A stretch of DNA of 49,658 nt from Sphaeroforma sirkka (Eukaryota; Opisthokonta; Ichthyosporea; Ichthyophonida): positions 20,001 to 69,658 of the forward strand of contig LUCW03002624.1 of NCBI GenBank assembly GCA_001586965.3, read 5' to 3'. Below, piece by piece: positions 1-26,906 of this stretch. Below the pieces are notes generated by a model. The model saw only the letters and a list, made by a program, of their open reading frames with translations. It was not told the DNA's origin and ran no database searches. A program made the translations under genes and the position numbers. Position 1 is the first letter of the stretch. Each line of letters opens with the position of its first letter.

Positions 1-149
1 TACTTATACTTCCACACTTACTTATACTCGCACACTTACTTATACTTGCATAATTATTTGTATCTACACGTCACATACTTCATTATACTTATAACTACAC
101 GCACGCAATCATGTGTACCATGGCTGTACTACACCAAGCATGCGCGACT

Positions 150-281
150 ACATTTAGCAAAGTAAACCAAACATGCCCCAAAAACCAGACGTTTCCCGAA
201 TAATGTATTCAAAATACCACACATTTAGCCAAGTAAACCCGCCAAAAACAAGACATTTCCCGAACTACAAATCCAAAATAC
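150..281. repeat. Tandem direct repeat of about 70 bp, two diverged copies
   Basis: Copy 1 (150-218) and copy 2 (220-281) both start acatttagc(a/c)aagtaaacc and share (a/g)tttcccgaa and caaaatac. They lie in the last visible intron of the oxidoreductase gene. No coding signal was seen in them. Confidence 0.6.
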
Positions 282-336
282 TAACTACATAGCACTTTAA
301 TACACAATTCTTATACATACCAACCATCACAGTCAC

Positions 337-15770
<15,434 letters not shown>

Positions 15771-15782
15771 ACTACAGATATT

Positions 15783-15788
15783 AATAAA
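15783..15788 (+). terminator. Polyadenylation signal of CDC5L
   Basis: AATAAA lies 12 nt after the TAG stop codon, in an AT-rich context. It is the nearest canonical hexamer to the end of the reading frame. Confidence 0.6.
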
Positions 15789-16029
15789 ATCGTCTGAAAT
15801 ATGTACGAAGACTCTTATTGAAGGGATATTTGAATATATATATTTACGTGATATCAGTAATCTAAATGCTAAACAAAGCTTCTTTAGTGCTGTTCTCCAG
15901 TCGCCAACACTTCCAAGCAAATATCATTTAATTAATCATTGAAGTGAGCTGAAAATGCACATTGTAAAACGAGAGTGCATGATCTATGTGTGAATGTAAT
16001 ATGTTCGTATATCATACCTCTACACGTTT

Positions 16030-16220
16030 CATAGTTCAATATATCGACCGGCGCATGCTCAATCTACTTTATCACGCCCGCTTTGACCACCAATCACTCC
16101 AAGCTATTAAAAACATCGCAAACTTAAAAGACATCACCGCTCATTCACCCCTTATATACTGCGACAGTTGTGACAAGCATGCCACACAGGTCTATCGACA
16201 TTGTCATGTTTGCCACTAAG
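16030..16220 (+). pseudogene. Ty1/copia integrase zinc-binding (GAG-pre-integrase) remnant
   Basis: One frame reads LLYHARFDHQSLQAIKNIA, later YCDSCDKHAT. This follows the copia pattern of an H-x3-H pair followed by C-x2-C (LWHxRxGH … CxxC). Stops begin shortly afterwards, and the region to about 16600 has no open frame that continues an integrase core clearly. It is an old fragment with no LTRs visible. Confidence 0.5.
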
Positions 16221-19200
16221 CTCAACACCCAAGTCCTCAATTACTGCACTAATGACCAGACTGACCTGGCACCAACCCGCCAAACGCCTTTACAACGGCA
16301 GTCATAAAGCCCTCATATAACTTTCTCCGAAGCCAAACTCTAAAGGGTAACGGCCGCATGGTTTGGCTATTTTCCATATAACCGGAGATTGCTTTTTGGC
16401 CAACTCTCATGTATCATCTATAATCCTATGTTGAAATCACCAGATTGTTATGCAGTATATTTATACGTCGTCAAGCCGATGGTACGCAGGACTTTGTCAT
16501 CACTCCGCATTGGTTTCAAGCGTGAAGCGATCCAATCAATATCGTGTTGGTCAAAGTTGTTGACATCTAAAACAAATATAGACCGAAGTAGAAAGTGATA
16601 AGAGTGGAGAAAATATAGACAAGTGTCTCAGTCTAATTGTCTCAGTCTATTAGTCTTAGGCTGGAATCTTAGATTCTGTAACGCTTATTAAAAAGGTTTG
16701 AGGTGCCTTATTAGCATCTTCCGCATGCTCTCTAAATGTTTTAAGCCGTCCTCAGATTTCTTGTCCGGTAATTGCAGACCAAAGACCCGCGGTTTGTCGA
16801 GGGTCTTCCAGTACCTCTGATTGAGTACCACTGGTGAATGAGTTGCAAGGAACTCAACGAGGTAATTGACACTAGAAATTTGTAGATTTATCAGTGCTGG
16901 ACTTAAAATTGGTCACACTGTTACAATTAGGATTACCTACCTGTGCCCAGAACGAAATAGTGTCTCGACAAACTGATTGGGCAACAAGTTTGCTATATAA
17001 AAATCGTCAGTAGCAGTCTTTGTAGAGTATGGAGAGTAGCTAAAAGGTGCGAGCCAAAGGATACAATAGACCTCTTCTCGAGTACGGTTTTCTCAGCTAG
17101 GAAAAGTCCTAGTCTGAGAGAACCGAACTGAGTCTTTACTTGCGTTTTCTAATTCACTAGACTCGGGTTTCTACACACACGGAGTCTCGGTATAGCTTAC
17201 CGGTTCTACCGTTAATATTTCTGATGAATTTAATATCAGGAATATAGAAATCCCAACTCGAAAACTCGATATTTGATGATTCTGAGGTTTTGGGATTTGG
17301 ATTGGCTTTTTGATAACCTGGTCCCTAGATACTACGTCTCAAATAAACATTGCTGATGCACTTGCTGGAAGAGAGAAGCAGTCTCATCTACTCCAAAGCC
17401 ATCGACCTAATCCGCCGGGAAATCGACTACAGGGAAATTCAGTACTGTCGCAAATTCTGTGCCGATGATGTCCACATATACATTTGAGATTGGTGTAGAA
17501 GTAGTCGCAGCCGAGCGAGTTATCACAGCCGCTGCTACTTCCTTACTAGGACAGTAGAGTATACCGGACCCGCTTGGTACACGGGCGAGTAGAGTATACC
17601 GGACCCGCTTGGTACACGGGCGAGTCAGGTTAACCGTAGCAGAAGGGGTGGCAAGTTGCTTTTTTATTGAAAAGTGCTTTAAGAAGGTCCTGGTTAGGGT
17701 GAGCTGGGTTGTGTAGCATAACAACGTGTTAGTAGTAAGGAACTCTGCGATAGCTGATGCCACACGCTTAGAGCTCAATTGTTGTACCCAGCATGTCGGG
17801 AAAGCAGTAGGCGCTTCTTCTTTATGTGGGATTCGAGAAAAAAAAGTTACGTTTCCAATATCAATAATTAGCTAACATAATAATGCCTTGTATATCCTGC
17901 TGGACTAAAGTATAGGCAACATGGCACGCTGCCATCTTGAAAGTTGGCATTCTTTGAGGTGAGGTATGTCAAGTGGGCAAGCATAGTTGCAGGGTTAGAT
18001 ATATTCTCCGACCATCAATTCATGGTGGCGCAGAAAGACTGCGCCTCCTGCTTGTCCTTCGGAGACGGTCCTTCATTGTAGTGGTGTAGTTGTGGATAGT
18101 AACTCGGCGTAATACATTATTTGAGAGCCATAGAGCAGCTTGAGACGACACTTGGAAGCACGAAGGCGAGTACCAACAGTGACGTAGATACGAGCGCAGG
18201 TCATTACAATGGTTAACAATAGCGTGGCGACCGCAATGAGCAATTGCACCATCGTCCTTTGTGGTTGAGCACCTCACGGAGCAACCCAAAAGTTTTATTC
18301 ATTATGAATTAGAACATATACGTTATCGTCTTAACGCCGAACACTCCAGAAACAGGTAGTCAGGTCTCTCCAGTTGAGATCATCCAGGTAAAATATTTGC
18401 GTGATGTTTTTCATGTTCTCAGTGATAATATCGTCTTTGCCTATATGATCGGAAGACTCCTGCTCGGTAGGAAGTGGGCAAGGGTCGATATCAAAATTTT
18501 CGTTTTTGACCTTATAGCTTTGACAATATCGTATGTCCTTGATGGACTGTGATACCACACGAGAATTTTTCCGTGTCAGAACCGCACTGGACATCAAGGG
18601 GCGGAAATAGTCTCCTGGTCCGATAATGCCACGTTTGTAGTTACGTGCACATATCTCTTGCTCCCACTTAATATGCTTAATATTTGCGGGTTCTTTTGTT
18701 TGTATATTGTACGACGTGGTTTGGCATTTGGCTTGAGAGGTATTTTTACCTCAACACCATGGATATGGTTGTGATAAGGTTTATCATAACGAAGAACATG
18801 AGATACATCTTTGAACTCTCGTACTTAGGGGTCTTATGGAAGATCATAGCCTTTCGGTCAGTTGTACTCGAGTTCACCGGGAGTATTTCTACATTTGCGA
18901 CGAAACTTGACAATAGCGCCTCATCGAGTGCCGCGGGTACAAGAAGCCCCTCGAAAAGTTTTACAGAAAGTAGAGGCCTGGGAGGGGACGGAATAGGTAA
19001 GATAAATGGTTTTTGTTGAAATTTAAGTCAAAAAGTGGGTGGGGATGTAGTCAATCACAGTAGGTAACCAGTAGGTTAGCATTACCCAGTTGGCTAGCAC
19101 GTTGAGCAAAAATATTTAATAGGGGATCACAATACATATGAATTTCATCTTTTTAAATAAAATATTAGAATGATAGAATTGTATTGGTATAGAACTAGTA

Positions 19201-19329
19201 GTTTGCTGTGTGAGTTGTAAACTTCGTTGTGTAGTATGTAATATCATCAGGTCTCTACTTTCCGAAAAGCATTCTAAAGTCAGAACATAAGAGGTGTAAA
19301 CTCGACTATTTTCTCTACTTCGTGCCATC
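16221..19329. other. Unresolved intergenic / degraded repeat DNA
   Basis: I recognise no gene here. Short open frames (for example 17407-17778 and 18331-18597 on the minus strand) do not match a family I know. The minus-strand part next to 19330 may be the tail of the decayed gypsy integrase. The only clear structure is an exact 35-bp tandem repeat at 17553-17622. Confidence 0.4.
17553..17622. repeat. Exact 35-bp tandem duplication
   Basis: 17553-17587 and 17588-17622 are identical: agtagagtataccggacccg followed by cttggtacacgggcg. The identity suggests a recent duplication or a repeat held uniform. Confidence 0.9.
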
Positions 19330-19880
19330 GCGTTGTAGCAGTGGCAGAATTCGGAGTCTCGTTCATTTGTGCTTGTACCCAGTTAATTGAGTTGGTCACG
19401 TGTCAGCATCATCAAGTAACGCTTCTCGAATAAGTTCCTTGATCGTTCTCTAATACCTTGTGTCGAGGCTTATAAACGAGTAATAGTGTCGTCGTGATAT
19501 CTCCTATAAACCCAACCCCGTTGTCAGTGCACAATATAGCTGGCAAGCCAAATTCTGAAGAGAAAAAAACACATATAAATACCCTTAGCTACAGTTTGAG
19601 TTGGTTTATCTTTCAGGCGATATAACACGTTATATCGTGAAAACACGTGACAGATATACTAACATTTCGTGTTTTCCGACATAAGCAGTTCAACCAAATC
19701 GGCTCGTCTTCGAATACGCTTCGCATTGTCGCCTACCCATAACGTTGGATTACCTTGCCGACTTCCCACCGTTGATATCCGACCCATTGGTACTTGGGTT
19801 ATGGGATGGTGACTTATTGAGAAGACTCGTCGCTGCCTCAGACAACTAGTTCTGAGTCTCTGGGCCGCCAAGCGACGGTA
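19330..19880 (-). pseudogene. Decayed Ty3/gypsy integrase core
   Basis: Read on the minus strand, the frames give RRADLVELLMSENTKC, then YICHVFSRYNVLYRLKDKP and QTVAK, then EFGLPAILCTDNGVGF, then NWVQAQMNETPNS. The order and residues match the integrase core of the gypsy element at 41.2-42.5 kb (IVDLVKLPRSK, YICHFLCVASGYNLLY, FGFP, CSDNGSEF, KWVQTQMNNCMNP). The first two catalytic aspartates are recognisable; the glutamate region is disrupted. Stops and frameshifts show that it is dead. Confidence 0.75.
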
Positions 19881-20164
19881 GTAGAGTCATTATCCGCTAT
19901 GGCATCTGAAGGAGAGAACATTAGGGAAGCACCGGAGACCAAGGCCAACTCGGACCTTTCAAGGCAGTAACTAACTCTGGTATGCTGCCTACGCCTGTTC
20001 CCCAGTAGCCACCGGCTCTTCATCGGCAGCCGAAGGCATCGCGTAAGGTTTTACCGTGGCTCTTAGAGAGGACAATGAGAAGTGACTGCATGGCCAACAA
20101 CAATCAGGGCTTATCCATTTGAGCTTCCGACTGGAGAAGCAAGCACTACAATTTTCCAGCTCGT

Positions 20165-22780
20165 ATGGAGCGTGAAAAATCTAATGCTGCTACAACATTA
20201 GATGCAGGCAAGCACGATGAGGCTATTCTGTATATATTGATGGCAAGACAATACCAGTCTAAGATATTGCGAGCAATTCAGATTGAGAAAACTGTACGGA
20301 ACAAGAAGTTCGTTGATGATATAGCTAAGTTGTCAACTACACACCGACTGGATCGAAGGGACAAATAGAAGCCTATCGATATGCTTATTTTGGTTTGCTT
20401 GCAGCAAACCTCAGCAAGAGTCTTTGGTTCGAGGCAGTTATATTATAAGTATAACATAAGTTGGAAAAGGCGAAGGCTACTGTGGTGTGCTACAGGTACA
20501 GTTTATATTCTGACCTATTCTCTACAGGATGGATTAATAGGTACTGTATGCAGATATACACCAATTCTATCTAGACAAGGTTCGTGAGATTTCAATTGAA
20601 GGACCTACTTATGGTAGCATAAAAATTTTCCGACCTGATATTGACCAAATGCTGTTCGAGAGCAGGCCAGTTTTGCGAAGCGTCTGAGCTCTGTGGTTAA
20701 GATCACAAAATCTAATAAGTCGGTTTCGGCCAATGTGAATAGAAGACCAAGTGATGGTCGAGACTGTAATTCTATAGGCATAACAAGGGAAGCAAAGGAG
20801 GTGATGAAGGTGGGCGGCAATCAAGAGCACATCAATGTACTGATGCCCACAAGAACAGCATCAACTCTCGAGTTGCTCCCGCTAACAAGGCTGTTGAGGA
20901 ATCACTACCAGCCAATCCTAAACATAAGATGCTCAAGAGTTGCAGTGAGGCATATTGCAATTGGATAATGATCCAATATAAACCTAATGGCAAGTGGAAC
21001 GGTAGGAAGAATGAGAAGCGTGTCTAAAAAGTCACCTACCCTTCTAACACAGCCCTTCGGATCTACGATAGTGACACTCAGATATTAAAATAAGGTCCAT
21101 TTTTGGGGTACGTAGGTTCGATGGTGACATTTTTATGTCCAGATACAACTAACAATGTCTTTGATATCGCAGATGCTATCTCATTACATATAGTATCAGT
21201 AATCACGCCGATATTATGAAAAATAAGGACACACACCACACAAAAAACCCAAAAGTTTATTGATGGCGCTGGTACTTGAGATTTGCACAAGCAGCAGTGT
21301 ATTGTTCAACCTAAAGTTGAGATCAAGTGAGAAACATTCCGGGTTTTGTCACTAATACAGAAGGATGCGCCTCAGGACGAGCGTGCCAGTCTTGATGTAC
21401 TAGCTAATCGGCATAAAATAAGTGTTGTTGAATCCGGCTCGTAAGTCTCTTCTATAAAAGTTAGCTGATGAACGAGAAAAATGTGTCGTGACATGGTGCT
21501 TTATTCAAGATTTGAAACGCCTAATCAACGGTCGGTTGTCACGAAAGCAATAACCTGTAGTTCTTCACCAGACTATGACTTGCAAGTAGGCATTGGTGAT
21601 TTGTTATCGATAGGAATAACTATAACTGAATTACCTACTAACATTGATCCACAGAAAGATCAATCACACGTCAATTTATTGAAGCCGGCACATAAACCCT
21701 CTATGGCTGTAGAGACGATGACTCTACATTATACTGCGAAGCTAAAGGATATGATCTTTTATGAATGACGAGGTCAAGAATACAGATTCGGCTACGTTCA
21801 AAGTCAACAACGGTTATGTGAGCTTAGACTTGACTAAGATAAATTTGTCCATTCTTAAGTGTCGTACACACAACTATGTTGCATGACGTCATAAACAGGT
21901 GATCAGAGAACAAGTCGAGACCTGGTTGGAAGGCCCACTGTAGTTAGCCTTGCACATTTGGCCGTGGGCCAGTCCGATTCGGATGGGACCTTTGAAACGA
22001 ATGGAAGGAACAACGAAATTCTCCACCATTGATCTATAGAAAAGAGCACCATATAGTCTACACATGTTCCCATCGTTCTTCCAACAATTCATGCAAGAAT
22101 TGCTTCGAGACATGGACAACGTACAGGTATATGTAGATGACATCGGAGACCAAAGAGGAACAAGGCAGAGTTGTATGAGAGGTCTCAGCAAGACTAAACA
22201 AACACAACTTCAAGGTCAACAGCAAGAAATGTCAATTCGGAGAAATTGAACTATTGCTGTTATATTCCCGTGTATCTGGTGATGTGATCATGGTCGATAC
22301 TGGATAGGAAGAGCAGGAGCATTCTCTAGACTGAAGAACACCTACCAACGGAAAGGACGTGAACAGCATGTGCGATAGGAGACCAAAGAAAAACAAGGCA
22401 GAGTTGTATAAGAGGTCTCAGCAAGACTGAACAAACACAACTTCAAGATCAACAGCAAGAAGTGTCAATTCGGAGAAATTAAAATACAGCTGTTATATTA
22501 TCGTTTATTTAGTGATGTGAACACGGTCGATACTGGTTAGGAAGAGCAGGAGCACTCACTAGACTGGAGAACACCTACCAATGGAAAGGACGTAAACAGC
22601 ATGTGCGATTTCGACAACTTCGTGTTGGACGAGCTCCTCAGCTAGCAAGATACCTTAAGCCTTTCGAACGTTTAAGATACCACAAACGCAAAATAGGAGC
22701 TTTGTGCACCAAGACCTGTGATGGTGTCATCAAGCAGCTTATAACAGTGGTTCATCCTGCATCTTAGGTAGTTCAGCCAC
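20165..22780 (+). pseudogene. Decayed Ty3/gypsy gag-pol (gag, protease, RT) on the plus strand
   Basis: A gag-like segment at 20165-20368 and a KPNGKWNGRKN motif near 20965-21010 correspond to the family's gag (NGKWNGRH). At 21580-21700 the frame DLLSIGITITELP, IDPQKDQS matches the protease-RT linker of the 40.5-48.2 kb element (DLLSLGITLTGLP, LDPNKDQS). FKVNNGYVSLDLT and THNYVA follow near 21800-21885. FPSFFQQFMQELL with VYVDDI sits at 22064-22145, then LARYLKPFERLRYHK near 22635-22690. The RT palm between SxIDL and the FPSFFQQ motif is deleted. It has multiple stops and is not expressible as a polyprotein. Confidence 0.75.
22145..22610. repeat. 233-bp tandem duplication inside the decayed RT
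   Basis: Units 22145-22377 and 22378-22610 both run from ggagaccaaag to cagcatgtgcgat, with scattered substitutions. The duplicated segment encodes the RT thumb region (NKHNFK…SKKCQFGEI). The copies differ at many positions, so the duplication is not recent. Confidence 0.85.
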
Positions 22781-23734
22781 CAAGAGACGAAGCAAACAAA
22801 TCTGATATGACACTCGGAGTCGGAGGTGTTGCTAGAACTTCACATGGAAATGAATAAGACGAGTCTTCAAGTCCAAGTGATGATGCAGTGGAATTCTTAG
22901 CTCTTGATTTCGATGTTAAAGAATCAACCGAGGCAGCTATTCTTTAATGAAAATCGCAAAATCACACTCACATGGATAAGGCGAGGACAGAGAAAGATTG
23001 CCAAAGGTATGAGGTTGTACATATGGATAAGTGCATCACATGTGCAGTGACCGCAGAGTTAACCGTATCAAGCGCCACGGATATCTGAACTATATAGACA
23101 GAAGTCTGAGTCCAAAATCCGTAACGCTCACTACCGATGGCTGAAGCTACACAAACGCTCTTCTTATTGCGAATTAACGTATTGTACTTTCTTTGACTTA
23201 ATGTTTCAATATAATAAAGTCAGACTGGACAGTTATACTTTGCATAGTATACTCCACTGTTTGTACAACTTTCGCCTTATTACATTATGCATACCAGCCT
23301 CGGATACGTCGTTAATCTGATCGTATGCAGTGATCAATTTACCCCCAATTGTATTCTATAGATACAATAACTTTCATTGTTACTAGCATTGTTTAGTGTA
23401 TCACTATGTTTCATAAATATCTCAAGCATTAAAGCTAGTTTTCGATTTTGTATTAAGTAAGCCCCGATTATTCAGTACATCCGCTACCAATGCACTAAAT
23501 AACCGTGAGTTCCGCGGTCGTGGTCTCCGTTTACCTGTATGCGATCCTACAACACCCAACAAGCCGATAAATATAGTATGAAAAGTAACACGAGAATCAT
23601 GACACACCCAATTCACCCACAGTACAACACTCTACAGTACCACACAACCTACTTGAATGCCAATATAGAATGAATATACTCATCAATTACTCACAAGGGC
23701 CTGCAGCTCCACCACACTTTACCGCCTCTCTTAT
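22781..23734. other. No recognisable gene
   Basis: AT-rich DNA with short open frames only. I see no motif of host or retroelement genes here. Confidence 0.4.
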
Positions 23735-24060
23735 TGACTCCAGATGAATGGTACATATATGCCCTTCCACCGGCGGCATCACTAACCTCGAAACTGGCCG
23801 CTTCAATACCGAGTTTTCAGATAAAAGTCAAATTATACTCAGCCAACGAGGGACACTGCCTGGACCTGGTACTGTTCTCAATATGCCCACCACCACACAA
23901 AATATACTCTCAGTACACCCCCTTCAACGACGTGATTGCTGTACATACTTCCCACCAGATTAGACACTTAAGATCACAACGAAATGCCAGATTCTTCGAG
24001 ATAATCCATTCCTTCACCGCATGCCCAACCGGAACGGCCAATACACCATAGCAAAACTCA
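23735..24060 (+). pseudogene. Ty1/copia protease / pre-integrase remnant
   Basis: One frame reads LPGPGTVLNMPTTTQNILSV then HPLQRRDCCTYF. This resembles the copia segment in which a loading motif is followed by N-L-L-S-V-xx-L and a Cys/Phe strand, just before the integrase zinc region. It is short and broken. Confidence 0.45.
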
Positions 24061-24840
24061 CCACCGATACCGCCTCCAAAATCTTTCCATGACGAGAGGA
24101 AACATCGATTGGCTTTGTCGCCTGGGCCACAACAATAGGAGTACAGATGCTCTTCCCCATAACAACATACAAACACCAACGTCGCCTCCAAAATCCTTCA
24201 ATGACGAGAGGAAACTTAATCCTACGCTATTCACGAAACATATTGCTGACGTTGTCGGCGCGGTTGATATCGAATTATTTGCCGTGGCTAGCAACGCCTA
24301 GGTTCCCTTTTATTGCGGCTTATCTGACGACGCACCAACGTTCATGAAATCAGCCTCGTACACACTTATTCGGTACTATTCCTTATCGGTAAAAAAATGT
24401 GGCGTGAGACACACTCCAAACTCGACTTGGAGAATGACCTAACACACCAAACACCCGCAACTACAAGCAGACATCCATACAACTACACTCTCATGTCGAA
24501 GTTATTCGCACTACTACAGACACTTTCTTAGAAAACGGCAACGACGTCACTGGTCCACCCAAGTGGCGATATATATGCATTGCCCGCGTGGGTAACTTTC
24601 AGTACGTCATCAGCTAATACGATGGAGGCCACTATCAATGATACACTACAACCACACATCGCACACCATCCCACTTCTCCGGTATTCTACCTCCTCTACG
24701 TAAGAATACCGGTACGTTGATGAGACCACAATTTCTCAGCAATATGTGAATGACCAGGTAACGTGCTCGACAAGTGCAGGCATATTGTTGCGTGAAACCA
24801 ACAAGGTCAGCCCACACACACAAATAACCACACCTCCTTT
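24061..24840. other. Unresolved DNA with a short direct repeat
   Basis: A block of about 40 bp (gcctccaaaatc, then catgacgagaggaaac) at about 24070-24106 recurs at 24182-24214 with small changes. No gene was recognised in the rest. Confidence 0.45.
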
Positions 24841-25210
24841 CCAGCGTAGTTAAAATCGGGTCCCACTCCATCACCAGTCTCCAATATCTTCATCCATAAG
24901 ACGTCTAGTCTTCTAGGGAGCAAGACAATACGCACTCTCCAGCCCCTCCCGCTCAGCTTCCAGGTAAGGGTGACAGTTGTAAACATCGATGGATATTTCT
25001 ATGTTTTAAACTGTGTTATACAAATCCAGCGTAGTTAAAATCGGGTCCCACTCCATCACCAGTCTCCAATATCTTCATCCATAAGACGTCTAGTCTTCTA
25101 GGGAGCAAGACAATACGCACTCTCCAGCCCCTCCCGCTCAGCTTCCAGGTAAGGGTGACAGTTGTAAACATCGATGGATATTTCTATGTTTTAAACTGTG
25201 TTATACAAAC
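24841..25210. repeat. 185-bp tandem duplication containing the first bases of a gypsy LTR
   Basis: 24841-25025 and 25026-25210 are nearly identical (ccagcgtagttaaaatcggg through ctgtgttatacaaa). Each unit ends with the first 45 or so bases of the LTR (tgtaaacatcgatgg…; 24979 and 25163). Only the second continues into a complete LTR. The duplication therefore happened after the LTR inserted. Confidence 0.9.
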
Positions 25211-25760
25211 TAAGATACAATTTAAGTCAGTTTTGAATTAGCAGTGGTAGCTTGTGTAAGAATGATCGGGACTGCCTCTTGGTAAGAGCCTTAATATCCT
25301 CGATCACACAGGACGTACCTCTAGCTGTTCTTTATTGAATAATTTTCATTAGAAGTACTAAGTGTTCATGACCACATGTCTACTTTGTAGATAGAAATAG
25401 GAACTTAAGTCAAGTTAATACATTAGCTAATATATATAAAGTTCCATCTGAAGAAAAGTTAAAAAAAGAAAAAGACTTATTGGATCTTGGAGATTGGCGG
25501 GAAGACCAAAACCTGTATGTAGTAGTTCAGAGAATATAAAATTTAGTTTATAATATCCTACATCTACTATCGTCTCAAATAGGTCCAAGTAAATGAGTCA
25601 TACCAAATACTCAGGCTATTGGAGCCATCAAAGTGAATTTAGAACACTTTGGAAATATTGGAAAAATATTTTGTATCAAATTATTTAAAATACAAATAAA
25701 AATCAATGTTATTTAATTTGCACTTGATATTTTAGACTGACCGGAGGCCGTATTTCTACA
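25163..25760 (-). mobile_element. Solo LTR of the gypsy family (older copy)
   Basis: This 598-bp copy shares its body with the LTRs at 37.9, 40.5 and 47.6 kb (gcagtggtagcttgtgtaag, actgaccggaggccg) but carries more substitutions. It is flanked by CAGT on both sides (25159-25162 and 25761-25764), or ACAGT if the terminal A is counted in the duplication. No internal gypsy sequence adjoins it. The element orientation is minus. Confidence 0.85.
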
Positions 25761-26906
25761 CAGTACCCGACACAACACCCACAACGATCATTCCCGCCCC
25801 GAGGAGTCCACCAATACAGTCCCACCGACAACTTCTCAACTTATTCATATCAGAGCACCTTCTTGTACCGGGGAGTCTGATACCGTCTCTCACAACCTCC
25901 CCAAACGTATCTCATGGGCTCAAGATATCGAAAACCTTGGCATACACAGTTGTTCACAATAACCACCGCCCTACTCCACCACAGGACACATCACTCAAAG
26001 AAATTGACCTCTTTCAAAATAAAACCGGGCACGGTACATGGAACTGCCAGGTGTCATCTAAAATACGACAGCGGTCTTATAAGAACAGACTTCCACCCCA
26101 AGCGGACAAGCCATATAAAACTCTCAGTTTAGGGTATAAAAAGTTACATCCCTCTATACTACATATGTTAAACATAAAATTAGTCTAAATCCCAGTTTTT
26201 TTTTAGGTGACATATTTCATGTTTTATGCCAAGTTTAGGCCACATAATATATATTCTAGGATTCTCAAAAATGCTCACGTATTATGAAAAATAAAATCAC
26301 TCGGGATTTTATTACCTGCAGAATGTGGCCGAGGAGACCAATCGAATCATAGCATAAAATAAAGATGAGTAGGTTGAGACTGACTGTCGGTGTATATAAG
26401 CAAGCAAGACAGCGTGAAGTATAGCACCGACGCTCAGTCTATTCCGCAGGCCAAATATTTTGACCATTTACTACAACCGATGAGTCCCTTTAATTTGATT
26501 GCCCCTTAGAGAAGAGGAACAAGTGCTTCCCAGCGTAGAGGAGCAATAGGCGCTTGGCTCAGAGGAAGAGGTGTGTGACCCACCACCATCTTCTGTCGAC
26601 GAAACCTCGAGCAAGGAAAGATGAGCTCGATTAAGAAGCACTCTGGAGAAGGGGCAACCTGCAACTGACAAGGAAATCCTGGATGCATTCACGCTGTTAC
26701 TCCAGTTTCAGGACCAAGTCAACGACCTGCTTGCGCAGCAATCTGCAGAGCATGCATAAGAATTAAACCCAAGTGGAATCGACGCCTTTCCTGAACAGCA
26801 AAAGGACTGACTAAGGTTAAAAAATTGCATTATAGTACACTTTAATGACGTGCAAATGTATCTAAAAAATGTTGCGTTCGAATGAATTCATTTATGATCC
26901 TCACCC
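25761..26906. other. Unresolved; possible gag-like fragment
   Basis: Plus-strand open frames at 25914-26188 and a short Gln-rich frame near 26640-26757 (ILDAFTLLLQFQDQVNDLL) are seen. None matches a family I recognise with confidence. Cysteine/histidine motifs are absent. Confidence 0.35.

Noticed and set aside
20105..21300. Host gene suggested by several short plus-strand open frames
   Set aside because: The NGKWNGR motif and following protease-RT sequence show that it is decayed gypsy gag-pol.
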